From Macrostomum hystrix (taxonomy: Eukaryota; Platyhelminthes; Macrostomidae), in NCBI GenBank assembly GCA_950097015.1, contig CATNEN010000002.1, positions 5,838,501 through 5,902,500 of the forward strand: DNA of 64,000 bases, given 5' to 3'. Position numbers and translations under genes: made by a program. Below are positions 24,089 through 35,901 of the stretch, one piece after another (positions within the stretch are counted from its first letter, which is position 1; each line of letters begins with the position of its first letter). The notes beneath the pieces were generated by a model. The model saw only the letters and a list, made by a program, of their open reading frames with translations, was not told the DNA's origin and did not search any database.

Positions 24089-25738
24089 TCATCGCTGCCG
24101 AGACACTCCGGCAGCGGCCCTGGCAGCAATGGGATCGTCAGCGTCGGAATCCTCGCTGTCGCTGGGCGCCACCCGATCTTCGCCGGCTGAGGCGCCGCCT
24201 TCGGCCTCGTCACCGGCGTTCTCGCTGAGCACAACATACTCGCGAGTACTAAAACCGAATTTGAGCACGTCACGCTCTTTGAGCTCAAAATAGCGACGCG
24301 CGTCGATTCGTTCGCCGTTGAGAAAAGTGCCATTGGCCGACTCCAGGTCGATGATGTACGGCTTCACCACGCGCAGCTTGCCACCATCTGGCTGCTCGAT
24401 CTCCACTAGGCGATACTGCAGGGCCGCGTGCTGCTTGGAGATTGACGGATGGTCGAACGGGATGTCGGCGATTTTGCGATCCCGACCAATCAGGTAGCCG
24501 CTCTGCCGGTGCACGTACAGCGGCTTCAGCGCCTCCTCGCCCTGGATGGACATTAATAATGGGGAAATTTCAAGATCCGTAAGGGAGAGTGGGAAAATTC
24601 CACAAACCCTTATGAGGATTTGAATGGGAGAATTTTACACTCGCTGATTAGGATCTGAAATCTGAATGGGAGAATTCTACGATCCCAGATGAGGATCTGA
24701 GTGGGAGAATTCTATGATCCCTGATGAGGATCTGAGTGGGCTTTAGTTAGTGGTCGATGGTCGAAAGCGTGCTCAACTGAGCGCTGCCCAGCGGGCGACA
24801 AAATCTATTTAATGGATCGATAATTGGGGTGGGGGTACGACAGGTGAGAGTTGATAGTGCTGAGTGCGCGTGTAAGACGCTGATTGGCTGGAGCGAGCTG
24901 ACACCATGCGGGGCGAAGTAAACAATACGCAAGTCTTACAGATCGGAGTGGGAGAATTCTACGATCCCTGATTAGGATCTGAATGGGAGAATTCTACGAT
25001 CCCAGATGAGGATCTGAATGGGAGAATTCTACGATCCCTGATGAGGATCTGAGTGGGAGATTTCTACAATCCCTGATGAGGATCTGAATGGGAGAATTCT
25101 ACAATCCCTGATGGGGATCTGAATGGGAGAATTCTACAATCCCTGATGAGGATCGGAGTAAGGATTGTAAGGATCTGAATAGGAATGATATTAAAAATCT
25201 CGTGTGAGTATTCGAATGGGATAATCCCACAACATTTATGAGGATCTGGGAGGATCCATGGGGTGCTATAAGTGGCATGTCCGGCCCTCACCTTGAACGG
25301 ATAAAGCCGCCAACGTTTCTTAGGCATTCGAGCATTAGCCGGCTCGCTGTACTTGATTAGGACGCCCTTGTACATATTGGTGTCCTCGGCCAGCTTGCCA
25401 GACAGACCCATGTTGGCCAGCTGCTTGGGTGGCTTCGGTTTCTGCTCCTCTGAGGCCTCATCTTCAGTCTTTGGTTTGCGCTGATCTGATTTGCCCCATT
25501 CGTACTGCTGATGGCGACCGCCGCCGCCTCCGCGCCCGCCGCCGCCCTGACCACCGCGGTAACTTGACGATCGTTCGGCTGAACGAGAACGCGACCGGCG
25601 CTCATTGTCATCTTGATCCGGACGTCGCTGATCGCGGTGCCTGTCGCGGTGCTTGCCTCGATCGTCGTCTCGCTGACGATGTCTATCCATGCCGCCGCTG
25701 CCTCCTCTGTGCCTTTCGGATTCTCGTTTCAGATTAGA
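24089..25738 (-). CDS. SNIP1: SNIP1, FHA-domain spliceosome/Smad-interacting protein
   Basis: Two exons: 25690-25292 from the ATG (open in frame to a possible acceptor at 25739, adding 16 residues) and 24541-24089. From the ATG the protein is 283 aa. The N-terminus is rich in Arg, Ser and Asp (HRDRHRDQRR, RSRSRSAERS), then comes KKRWRLYPFK, which is near-identical to human SNIP1 just before its FHA domain. The FHA domain covers about residues 143-236 with the phosphopeptide-binding signature GR (152-153), S-K-Q-H (168-171) and NGTFLN (203-208). KPYIIDL and DVLKFGFSTREYV also match the family. The tail is acidic (SDSEDSDADD). SNIP1 is nuclear, a part of activated spliceosomes and a regulator of Smad and NF-kappaB signalling. 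The protein is shorter than the human one (396 aa), mostly in the N-terminus. The acceptor at 25739 could be a trans-splice site, or another 5' exon may exist. Confidence 0.93.
24560..25185. repeat. 35-bp minisatellite filling the SNIP1 intron
   Basis: Copies containing gatctgaatgggagaattct and acgatccctgatgag flank a unique segment at 24745-24935. The array starts within 20 bp of the exon 2 acceptor. Confidence 0.93.
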
Positions 25739-25740
25739 CT

Positions 25741-27140
25741 GGAAATGTTTAATAATGAGTAAAATAGCTCTTCATTAAATTTCAATTATAATCTATAGCA
25801 GTGAAGGCAGTTTATATGCTCTTAATATAAAGCTATCACTTCTAGTTTTGCTGTAGAAGACCACAGAAATAAACCTATACTGTGCATGGGACATATCGAA
25901 ATATAATATTTCTGGTTGAATTTGAATATATATTCAACTTCTAATCAGCTGAGGCTGAGGCCCTGTTGAGGCTGTTTATAACAAAACAAGCAAAAAATGT
26001 CAAATAATTTAACTGCACTTTTCTATGGCTCTACTGATCATAGTCGGACTCTTATTAAACTTGGTATACTTGGCCTTTGGCCTATTGATTCTATCTGCTA
26101 ACTAAACTAACAAAAGTAGCTAAGCAAATAAATAAAGGACCAATGAAAAAAATATTTGAATATTATTTAACTATCTCTAAAAGCTATTATTATGAGGCAA
26201 TAACTGCCTAGAATGCCTGCCATAAGTGTTTTGTTTAAGCATGTTTGATGCTTGTTTAATTTTAATGGTAAAATAATTAGGCTCAATATTGCTGCAAAAT
26301 AAACTAACATTATGGGACTTATATTTAAGAAGTCAGTTTATTTAAACCAATAAATTAGTAAATAATTCAACTTCGATTTAGGATAAATTATACTTAGGCC
26401 TATCTAACTTTTACTTAGTCTAATAAGGATAATTGATAGTTTCTGCAATTCATAGGGCTAGCTAGGCTAGTACTATATAGGGAACAGAGGCCTGAGAAAG
26501 GCAAAAAATGTATTTAACATATTAGCTATATAGTTATTGATTGTTATACCATATTATTTAGCTACCCAGTACATTTAAAGATAATTCCAATGCCAATGAT
26601 GGTAGGGGCTTAAAAAATGTAATATCTAGGTAGAATATTAGGCCCGATACCTTATTTTTTGTTTTTGCATTTTTTTCAATAGCTAGGGCCTAATTATAAT
26701 TTCAATAATGTCACTACTTTGTTAAGATACTTTAATTAGATTTTAACTCTTTACTGTCAAATTATGCTTAGGCCTATGCTAGGTTTCTGGTCTTTTAGTC
26801 TGCTATAGGCCTAATCTTGTCTGCAATTAACTTGTCTTTAAAAGAAGCTTTGTACAAACATGTCTGCTAATGAGGGCAATAAAAACAAAGTTGTCTGCTA
26901 TGGCTTTTATCATCCCAAAATATAAGTATCAACTATCAAAGTAGCATAAAATCAATTTTACAATGTTTGAGTCTCAATATATATAAAACAAGTGTGGTAT
27001 ATTTGAGCAGTAAGTTGACCTATCCTTTTGCACAAAAAATATGTACAGATCTGTTCAGATAAGTCCAATAACTAAAAAATTCTGCTGATCTTCTGGTCAC
27101 ACACTGGCATGTATACTGGCTTAGCATGATAGATTGATAG
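25741..27140. other. AT-rich intergenic DNA upstream of SNIP1
   Basis: About 1.4 kb of low-GC DNA without a coding signature. It is the presumed promoter side of SNIP1 and may hide a first exon. No defined element seen. Confidence 0.4.
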
Positions 27141-27147
27141 GAATACA

Positions 27148-27900
27148 GGACAGTTCGGTAACAGACAGTTCGGTAACAGACAGTTCGGTAACACTCAAGG
27201 ACAGTTTGGTAACATACAGGAGACAGTTCGGTAACACACTGGGGACAGTTCGGTAACAATTGAAAGTCAATAAAATCAATCTAGGTTTGTTCTTTAACAA
27301 TGTATCTACTATCGTTGCTAGGACACAAATGACTGATGTTACTGATGTATCTGAAACTGACATGTCATTTAAAGTGTGCAAGTAGGTTAAAGGCTCATTC
27401 AAAGGGATGTACAAAGGGATGAAAAATTAGTGCAAATTGTGTGATCACACGAAATTTGGCCTCACTTGATGACTGTATGAATGGGCCTTAAGTGTGCTAG
27501 TTGGCTGCTGAAATACGATTTATTTTAGCATTGATATCAATATACAAGAATTGTATTATATCAGCATCAACATGAACTGCAGCAACTGCAGTTGACGCTT
27601 GACTTGTTGCTTGACTCGCAAGTTTCATTTTAGTTTTTAGTTTTAACGTTTTATTTTTTATTTGACGCCCAAATGTGAAATATGTAACATGCAAAATGCA
27701 ACCTCATACTCATATTTCGAAAAGCTAAATATGGTTCGAAGTGCTATTGACTTTACTTTGTAACTTTACCAAACTAAATATAAAATAATTTCGCAAAAAA
27801 CCCTTCCGATCCAGTTTAATCAATTGTTACCGAACTGTCCCTTGATATGTTACCGAACTGTCTGTTACCGAATTGTCTGTTACCGAATTGTCCTGTTACC
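27148..27900. mobile_element. Foldback-type element with arms of repeated gacagttcggtaaca
   Basis: The left arm (27148-27259) has six spaced copies of gacagttcggtaaca (one with tttgg). The right arm (27822-27900) has four copies in reverse complement (gttaccgaactgtc, gttaccgaattgtc). The innermost stretches, gggacagttcggtaacaatt and its complement, are perfect inverted partners. About 560 bp of AT-rich spacer separates them. No transposase is visible; arms made of short direct repeats are typical of foldback elements. Confidence 0.55.
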
Positions 27901-28186
27901 ATTGATAGCAAGGAACCCCTTATAAGTTTTACTAAACTAGGCCTATATTGACCTATGCCTATTAAATTTCGAGCAAAATCATTTTGAATAATACTATTTG
28001 CAAGTGTCAAGCAACAATGACAATGTCTCAGATAACCAATTAGGTCAAGGATGGCTTATGCTATAATAGGGGGCCTATAAGACTAAGTCATAATAAGTTA
28101 AGTGAACTAGGTGAAGACAAAGCCAAGCTAAAGTAACTTGGTACAGCACTCAGCACAGCACATAACTATTTGGCAAAACTCCTAGT

Positions 28187-28590
28187 TTGCTGCGTTAAAT
28201 TATTTTTACACTTAAAACCTTTTAAAAGTTGAAATGGCACGCATGGAAGTTAAAATGATAGAGACTCAGAGTTAAAAGTTTTAAAAGGATGTAGTCATCA
28301 ATCAATAGTAATCGGCAACCAGTAGAGGAAGTTGCAAAACATCTTCACCGGGAAGAGGCGGCGCCAGAGATACTCGTTCAGGTGAGTGAGTCTCGAATAG
28401 TGTGTCACTTGTGCCATGCATTCTCCGGAACTTGTCCTTCACTTGTGCCCACGATCCCTCAATGGTATTAGTTACTATTGATTGCTGACTACATCCTTTT
28501 AAAACTTTTAACTCTGTCATTTTAACTTTCACGCGCGCCATTTTAATTTTAAAAGGTTAGAAGTGTAAAAATAATTTAACGCAGCAAACA
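28187..28590 (-). mobile_element. Non-autonomous Merlin-like (ISXO2-type) element
   Basis: Inverted repeats of about 100-125 bp: the left arm starts gtttgctgcgttaaatt (28186) and runs to about 28312; the right arm covers about 28466-28589. Between and partly within the arms, the minus strand encodes the C-terminal signature of an ISXO2/IS1016-type DDE transposase (TNTIEGSWAQVKDKFRRMHG), followed by a frameshifted tail. This is a strongly deleted copy of a Merlin-like transposon. No clear 8-bp target duplication is visible. Confidence 0.6.
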
Positions 28591-29550
28591 TATTTTTGTT
28601 TCCATTTTCCTTTTTTAGTACCAGGCAAGAACAGACAACGCCAGCATCAATTGATATTTATAAAGCACCGTGTTCAGCTGCGATCTTGTAATAGAAGTGG
28701 CGTAGGTGTCTTCTGGTGGTAGTCGTTTTGTAGATGTTCGCTGACTTAAAATTTATTACTTTCTAATAACAAAACTTTCTATAAAATGTTATTTCTTTGT
28801 TACAAATAGTTAAAAGCAGTAAACTAAAAAACGTGTAATTACTAACAAGAAATTTAATTTTTAAGTCTTTCTCAGGAGTCGATTGCAATGAAACACTATC
28901 ATTATTTTTATTTGTTTTAACTGGCACCTAAATAATTCGTTTTAAGCTTAACATTCATCACGTTTTATAAGTCTAAAGTTTTAAGTCAATTGTAGCCTGT
29001 CACTTTTTTAGTATTAATAAAACTTGAAATTTTTGGTTTTGAAGCATTTGAATGTATTTAAAGCTTTATTTCAAATCTTATTTCGTCGCACAATTTATGC
29101 TGGTAACTATGATCTTATTTAACTTTAGGATTTGAATCGATGCAATGACCAATCGCAATGAATATTACTAAGATCCTACTGTAACTTCGCCAGTAGAAGT
29201 TATGACAGAGACGAGAGACGTCTCTTATGACAGAGAGACGATTTAACGACTCAACTTCCTAATGTGCGTAATACACTGACAGTTACGTTTAACTTCTAGT
29301 TGGACAACAGTTTCTAAGCTAGATATTTCAGCTAGATTCAGTCCCGACAAATTTTTCTAGACTTGACCAATTCTTACCTCCAGGTTTATGTTTAAAGAGG
29401 AAAGCAGCATTATAAGCAGCACTGGAGCACCCCGTTTAGCTGGAATGTGTCTGGAACGTGTCTGAACTGAAAGGGGATCGCAGATGACAACAAAATCGAG
29501 CAGAAATCTTTGAATTTTGACACATTATTGTCCCAAAAATGTGAACAATA
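28591..29550. other. AT-rich spacer between the Merlin-like element and SRD5A3
   Basis: No gene or repeat array seen. Confidence 0.4.
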
Positions 29551-29553
29551 CAT

Positions 29554-29567
29554 TTTATTTGTTTATT
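29554..29567 (-). promoter_or_regulatory. Two polyadenylation signals for SRD5A3
   Basis: On the minus strand AATAAA occurs at 29567-29562 and again at 29559-29554, about 80 bp after the SRD5A3 stop codon. Confidence 0.6.
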
Positions 29568-29643
29568 TTTAGAGCCAATAATAATAATACGTAAAGAAAA
29601 CACTTAGTTTGATCAGGCAATTATTACACTTGTACAGCACAGG

Positions 29644-32600
29644 CTACAGCACAAAAGGGATCAGGGCTCGCCTGTCAGCAGGAAATCTGGTACCAAACTG
29701 GCGTCTGTACCAGGCGTGGGTGATGAGTGCGCTAGCTGCCTGATTCACCAGCACAAACACCAGCAGGTGCAGCTGCAGGCCCCACCAACAGCCGCTGAGA
29801 CTAACGAGATTCAGGTAGATCAGCATCTCCAGATTGTAGTGCGGCGAGGACAGGTAGCGAAACAGGTGACCCTGGGGTAGCAGGTGCTTGCGGTGCAGCA
29901 CGGTGCCTGGGGAACCGGCGGAGTGAAATAATTCTGGGGATTAGAATTTCACTGCCGAATTTTAGGGAACAATCTGGTGGGAAAGGGGTTTTGGGGAAGA
30001 ATCTGGTGGGAAAGGGATTTTGGGGAAAAATCTGGTGGGAAAGGGATTTTGGGGAAGAATTTGGTGAGAAAGGGATTTTGGGGAAGAATCTGGTGGGAAA
30101 GGGATTTTAGGGAAGAATCTGGTGGGAAAGGGATTTTGGGAAGAATCTGGTGGGAAAGGGATTTTGGGAAGAATCTGGTGGGAAAGGGATTTTGGGGAAG
30201 AATCTGGTGGGAAAAGGATTTTGGGGAAGAATCTGGTGGGAAAGGGATTTTGGGGAAGAATTTGGTGGGAAAGGGATTTTGGGAAGAATCTGGTGGGAAA
30301 ATGATTTTGGGGGAAAATCTGGTGGGAAAATGATTTTGGGGAAGAATCTGGTGGGAAAGGGATTTTGGGGAAGAATTTGGTGAGAAAGGGATTTTGGGGA
30401 AGAATCTGGTGGGAAAGGGATTTTGGGGAAGAATCTGGTGGAAAAAGGGATTTTGGGGAAGAATCTGGTGGGAAAAGGATTTTGCGGAAGAATCTGGTGG
30501 GAAAAGGATTTTGCGGAAGAATCTGGTGGGAAAAGGATTTTGCGGAAGAATCTGGTGGGAAAGGGATTTTGAGATGACCTAAGTAGGTTATGAGAGAACG
30601 TTTGAGTACTAAACCAAATCGACTGACCTTTAACGTCCTTCCTCAGGTCGGCCAGGATTCGGGCCACCCGAAACTGGTTGTAAGCCAGCAAGCCGTGAGC
30701 CGCGGAGTGAAAGGCGGCCCGGGGCAGGCTGATGCTGTACTCTGAGTCAGAGCAGAGGTCACGTTGGGGGGAGGCAATTGGAGACTGCAGCTATATAACA
30801 AACAATAGTAATAATTATTAATTACACCTGCCACACTGGTGTGCAGCCGACAGCACAGCCGAAGTTATTGCGTACGGCTGTTCAGTCCATGGACTGGGGC
30901 CGCCACACCCAACCTTAATTACCCCAGCTAATTTAACAGCTGGGTGAAGCAATGCAGAGTTAAGCAAAAAGACACAAATTGTTCCCATTTGATGTCAGGA
31001 ATCAAACATCCGACCTTGATGTCGTGAGTCCCACGCCCTACAACTATTGCTAAAGTCCCCTTATAATCACAATTAATAACTCGATGTAAAAAATCACTGA
31101 ATCTTTATCCTTATCAACAATCCAATGTCCCATCCCAACTCCCATCTCCTATCCTATCTCCCATCCCATCTCCCATCCCATCTCCCATCTCCTATCCTAT
31201 CTCCCATCCCATCTCCCATCCCATCTCCCATCTCCTATCCCATCTCCTATCCCATCTCCCATCCTATCCCCCATTTCATCTCCCATTTCGTCTCCCATCT
31301 CCTATCTCCCATCCCATCTCCAATCTCCCATCGCATCTCCAATCTCCCATCCCATCTCCTATCTCCCGTCACATCTCCTATCTCCCATCACATCTCCTAT
31401 CTCGCATCCCATCTCCTATCTCCCATCACATCTCCTATCTCCCATCACATCTCCTATCTCCCATCACATCTCCAATCTCCCATCCCATCTCCTATCTCCC
31501 GTCACATCTCCTATCTCCCATCTCCCATCCCATCTCCTATCTCCCATCACATCTCCTATCTCCCATCACATCTCCTATCTCCCATCCCATCTCCTATCTT
31601 CCATCCCATCTTCTCTCTTCTATCTCTCATCGCATTCCTCACCTGGCAGTCGCACCAGCAGCGCCCAGACCACGCAGCAGTAGAAGCCGCAGCCCAGGCA
31701 GTAGTGCAGCAGGTTGATGGTGCCGCCAGAGTACACGGACACCAGGCGGCATTCCAACAGCCGGCGCAGCATCTGGCAGGCCTGCAGGGCCAGCGGCAAG
31801 TAGCTGAGCAAGGCAGCAGCCGACACTGCGGAGACATCGACGAGCAGCGGGTTAAAGAGCGTCATGCAATTCCATTAACTTTCCGTTGATTACATTAACT
31901 TCCCATTGATTCAATTCCATTCACTTCCCGTGGATTCCATTCACTTCCCGTGGATTCCATTCACTTCCCGTGGATTCCATTCACTTCCCGTGGATTCCAT
32001 TCACTTCCTGTCGATTCCATTCACTTCTTATCGATTCCATTTACTTCCTGTCGATTCCATTAACTTCTTATCGATTCCATTCACTTCCTGTCGATTCCAT
32101 TCACTTCCCGGGGATTCCATTTTCACTTCCCGTCGATTCCATTCACTTCCCGTTGATTCCATTCACTTCCCGTTGATTCCATTCACTTCTCGTGGATTCC
32201 ATTTTCACTTCCTGTCGATTCCATTCAGTTCACATGGATTCCATTCCGTTCCCGTCGATTCTAAAGCTCCCCACCCACCATCGGGCAGGGCCAGCGGGCC
32301 GCTCAGCCAGCTCCCCAGGAAGCCGCCGGGCCATCGAGCTGCAGTCAGCAGGCCGACGCAGCAGACGACCCCAGCCAGGTAGAAATGCCAGAAGCAGCGC
32401 TTTGGCAGCTCGAGCAGCTGAACGGCCGTCCAGACTCGACCGTCGGGTCGCACTTTACCGAACTGCAGGGCGTCCCTCAGGAACTGGGGCAGCCGGCTGG
32501 GACAGCCCAGCTCCAGGCTGGCCATCAGGGCGATGGCCATTGTGACGGCATCCACCGTTAGCGAGAGCCGGCCTTCCAGGACAGCGTAGTCTGTTGCCAT
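29644..32600 (-). CDS. SRD5A3: SRD5A3, polyprenal reductase / steroid 5-alpha-reductase family
   Basis: Four exons join in frame to 293 aa: 32600-32279, 31825-31643, 30741-30628 and 29906-29644. The enzyme is an ER membrane reductase of the dolichol pathway that supplies the lipid carrier for N-glycosylation. Human-like landmarks appear in order: FGK...ELPKRCFWHFYLAGVV (human VPKRYFSHFYIISVL), RRLLECRLVSVYSGGTINLL and HYCLGCGFYC, then YNQFRVARILADLRKD. Exon 4 encodes GHLFRYLSSPHYNLEMLIYL and the C-terminus HAWYRRQFGTRFPADRRALI-PFVL. His270 aligns with human His296, which I recall as needed for activity. Exon 4 sits in the membrane-embedded steroid_dh C-terminal domain. Slightly shorter than human (318 aa). 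The ATG at 32600 follows a weak acceptor near 32614. All three introns hold their own minisatellite, and intron 2 also holds a SINE. Confidence 0.94.
29970..30575. repeat. 29-bp minisatellite, SRD5A3 intron 3
   Basis: About 20 copies containing ttttggggaagaatctggtg, with ggaaaaatctgg and tgcggaagaa variants. Variants cluster by position: tgcgg copies lie only at the right end. Confidence 0.95.
30810..31050 (-). mobile_element. tRNA-derived SINE, family A, copy 3, in SRD5A3 intron 2
   Basis: Reverse orientation with the signature cagtccatggactgg near 30885 and a decayed tRNA head at the high end (ggaatcaaacatccgacc). The (att)n tail is at 30810-30822. Confidence 0.85.
31125..31635. repeat. 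Minisatellite, SRD5A3 intron 2
   Basis: Short variable units of cccatctcctatct and cccatcacatctcctatct. On the gene strand the array begins about 10 bp after the exon 2 donor. Confidence 0.93.
31885..32262. repeat. 20-bp minisatellite, SRD5A3 intron 1
   Basis: About 18 copies of ttccattcacttcccgtgga with cctgtcga and cttatcga variants. On the gene strand it starts about 15 bp after the exon 1 donor. Confidence 0.95.
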
Positions 32601-32689
32601 GGCAACTCACACTGGGGGACGGCGAATTGTATTATTCGATAGATGACCAACTAGACATCAGAAAATCAAAACCACTAATTCCTAATTCC

Positions 32690-33300
32690 CAATACTGATC
32701 CCATCTCAAATCCTCACTTCCGATAAATGATCCCATTTCTACTCACCCAGATGGTTATAAATCCCCGATTCCACTTACAAAGTCTGATCCCATCTTGAAT
32801 CTCTCATTTCAGAGTTCCGTCGAATCTAAATTTCTTATACTTTCTTATTTTAGTATTTCGATAAATTGATCCCATTTAAAATCCTCACTTCCCAAGATTG
32901 ATCCCATTTTAAATCCTCACTTCCTGACTTCCTAAGATTGATCCCATCTGAAATCCTCACTTCCCAAGCTTGATCCCATCTGAAATCCTCACTCCCCAAG
33001 CTTGATCCCATATTAAATTTTCACTTCCCAAGATTGATCCCATCTGAAATCCCCAATTCCTTAGATTGATCCCATTTAAAATCCTCACTCCCCAAGCTTG
33101 ATCCTATATTAAATTCTCACTTCCCAAGATTGATCCCATCTGAACTCCCCAATTCCTTAGATTGATCCCATTTAAAATCCTCACTTCCCAAGATTGATCC
33201 CATCTGAACTCCCCAATTCCTTAGATTGATCCCATTTAAAATCCTCACTTCCCAAGCTTGATCCCATCTGAAATCCTCACTTCCCAAGATTGATCCAAAA
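32690..33300. repeat. Minisatellite upstream of SRD5A3
   Basis: Units of about 30 bp containing cccaagattgatcccatctg and aaatcctcactt. A compound unit with caattccttagattgatccc is repeated three times. Confidence 0.9.
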
Positions 33301-34035
33301 TCTTTAAAGTGCTCAAAAATATGAGAGCACTTTTTGCATATGTCTAATTAAAACTTTTGTTGCTCCTCTCGCATTACTACTGAGAGTAATGGTAACAGAA
33401 CAATAGAAAAAAATTATACTCAAATTCAGAAACGACTCTAAAACGACCCGCCATTTTTAAACATGCAAAATAGAATTTTTTGCTTCCAAATAGCGCCAGA
33501 ATGTAGCGCTGCTGTGTATGTTTACAAACTAAAATAACACTTTTCGCAGCCAAATCGCATTCTCCGTTCGCGCCCGTAGCAACAGAGGGAACAGAAAAGA
33601 GAGATAGAGAGAGAACAGAGATTGTTTGCATTGCAGATTAAATAACAGAAAGCAGAGAATCTACAAAGATCTGGATATCAAACACTTGGATATAGTAAAT
33701 AATAAGAAAATCTTTAAAAAGAAAATTTATTGAAAACTACGAGTAGAAATAGATTTAACAAAAATAAAATTGTTTTAACCAGACCAGACCAATTATGATA
33801 TCAGAAGAAGGTAAGCGAATTATGCGTAAGTGCAGACTGTTACGAAGGTAAGTAGACAGGCGAAGTAACAGTGACTTAATAGTCATATTAAATGTGGATC
33901 TAGTAGCGAGTTGCTGCCGATTCGTTCAAAAACGAAAACAGGGATTCCTGAAAAAGGTATTGCGTAAATAGGGATTTCGCAAATACTAGGGATGTCCCAA
34001 AAGGGGTCTCTCTAGATGGGGTGAATATAAAATTG
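33301..34035. other. Spacer without supported gene
   Basis: A hairpin-like stretch occurs at 33309-33333 (aagtgctc and gagcactt around a short loop). Otherwise AT-rich, with no ORF of note. Confidence 0.4.
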
Positions 34036-34350
34036 GGATTCACCAGATGGATATATCTTAGATCGGGATTCCCTAGATCGGAATTCCCTAGATCGGAATT
34101 CCCTAGATCGGGATTCCCTAGATCGGGATTCCCTAGATCGGGATTCCCTAGATCGGGATACCCTAGATCGGGATACCCTAGATCGGGATTCCCTAGATCG
34201 GGATTCCATAGATCGGGATTCCCTAGGTAGGGATGCCCTAGATGGGGATTCCCAAAATCGGGATTCCCTGGGGATATCCCAAATATGGATTCCACAGATA
34301 GGGATTCCTGAGATGAGGATTCTCTAGATGGGGATATCCTAAAAGGGAAT
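34035..34350. repeat. 15-bp minisatellite gattccctagatcgg
   Basis: About 13 near-perfect copies with degenerate copies to the right. Because 15 is a multiple of 3, both strands are open and give false repetitive ORFs. Confidence 0.95.
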
Positions 34351-35010
34351 TCCCTTGATGGGAATATTCCGAAAAAGGGATAGATGGAGATTGCATAAAA
34401 GAAATTGGCATTCCTGTATTAATGATTTCCCTAATTGGGGGATTCTATCAAATCGGGCTCTTCTAATTGAAATATCAATATTGGATTCCTTTTGTCAGCA
34501 AGTATATCTCGTAAATTGAATTTTATTTAGTTCAGAATTTACTTTAATTACTCTAAAGCTTTGATCTTGCGGGATTAGGTAATTAAGCGGGGGAACTAAA
34601 CGTACCGGCAGCCACCCATAAGCAAACAGAAAGCCAAAGCTATGCTCCAGCAGATCAGAACATCAGAAGATCAGAAGACTAATGCAGAAGCGAAATAGTT
34701 TTTGTTACTCATCAAAGCAAAAACAAAGGTGAGCATGAGAAGCGGCGATGATCGCAGAATCCAGTTAGGCTAATGCTTGGTCCAGAATAAAAATAAATAT
34801 TAGCAGAATAGGCATAATTATTATCTCCATAGCCACAATAGCAGCAGACCCTAACATTGCTGCATGGCATTAAAGCGTTAAAAAAACAATGCCGAAATTC
34901 CTTACATGAGATTTGTGGCCTCTTGAAGATTTTAAATATCAATTTACACATACTTGTAGCATTCCCAGATCTCAATTGGCAATAATTATAATCTCATAGC
35001 GACCGTTTCT
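34351..35010. other. AT-rich spacer
   Basis: No gene, tRNA or repeat array supported. Confidence 0.4.
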
Positions 35011-35014
35011 ACTA

Positions 35015-35640
35015 GTCTAGAATCCCTAAATCCCATGGCTGCTAGAATCCCTATATTCCGTAGCTGCTAGAATCCCTAAATCCTGTAGCTGCTAAAACCC
35101 CTAAATCCCATAGCTGCTAGAATCCCTAAATTCCGTAGCTGCTAGAATCCCTAAATTCCATAGCTGCTAGACTCCCTAAATCCCGTAGCTGCTAGAATCC
35201 CTAAATCCCGTAGCTGCTAGAACCCCTAAATCCCGTAGCTGCTAGACTCCCTAAATCCCGTAGCTGCTAGAACCCCTAAATCCCGTAGCTGCTAGACTCC
35301 CTAAATCCCGTAGCTTCTTGAATCCCTAAATCCCGTAGCTGCTAGACTCCCTAAATCCCGTAGCTTCTTGAATCCCTAAATCCCGTAGCTGCTAGACTCC
35401 CTAAATCCCGTAGCTTCTTGAATCCCTAAATCCCGTAGCTGCTAGACTCCCTAAATCCCGTAGCTTCTTGAATCCCTAAATCCCATAGCTTCTAGAATCC
35501 CTTAAATCCCTTAATACCATAGCTTCTAGGATCTTTAGGTCCCAAAGCTTATATTCTAAAATCGCAAAATCCCATAGCTTATAGAATGCCATGATCTCAT
35601 AGGGGAGATTTCAAATCTATAGCCTCCAGAATCCAAAAAT
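35015..35640. repeat. 25-bp minisatellite downstream of EHD
   Basis: About 22 copies of a unit containing tagctgctagaatccctaaa and tcccg. Alternating cttcttgaa and ctgctagac variants form a 50-bp dimer repeated about four times near 35300-35480. Confidence 0.95.
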
Positions 35641-35901
35641 CCCATAAGGTCAAAGCGGCAGTCACAAGCGAATTTATTTAAAGGCAAAAAATGGACAGAA
35701 AATAAAACGAAGGCTTGAAACTACAAAACTTGGCGAAGAAGCGATTATATTTTTTCTCGCAGGTTTAAATAAAAATATTAAAGAGACACTGGCTGACTGG
35801 CGATTGCTTCTAGCAGTTTTTTCAAAGTTGCGGCTCCAAGACGGGTTTCAAAGTGAGTTAGTAACGAATGTGAGTTGTGAGTTGGCCTCGGTTCGGATTG
35901 C

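Noticed and set aside
31125-31889. 254-codon plus-strand ORF
   Set aside because: Its first part is the intron 2 satellite and its second part is the antisense of SRD5A3 exon 2.
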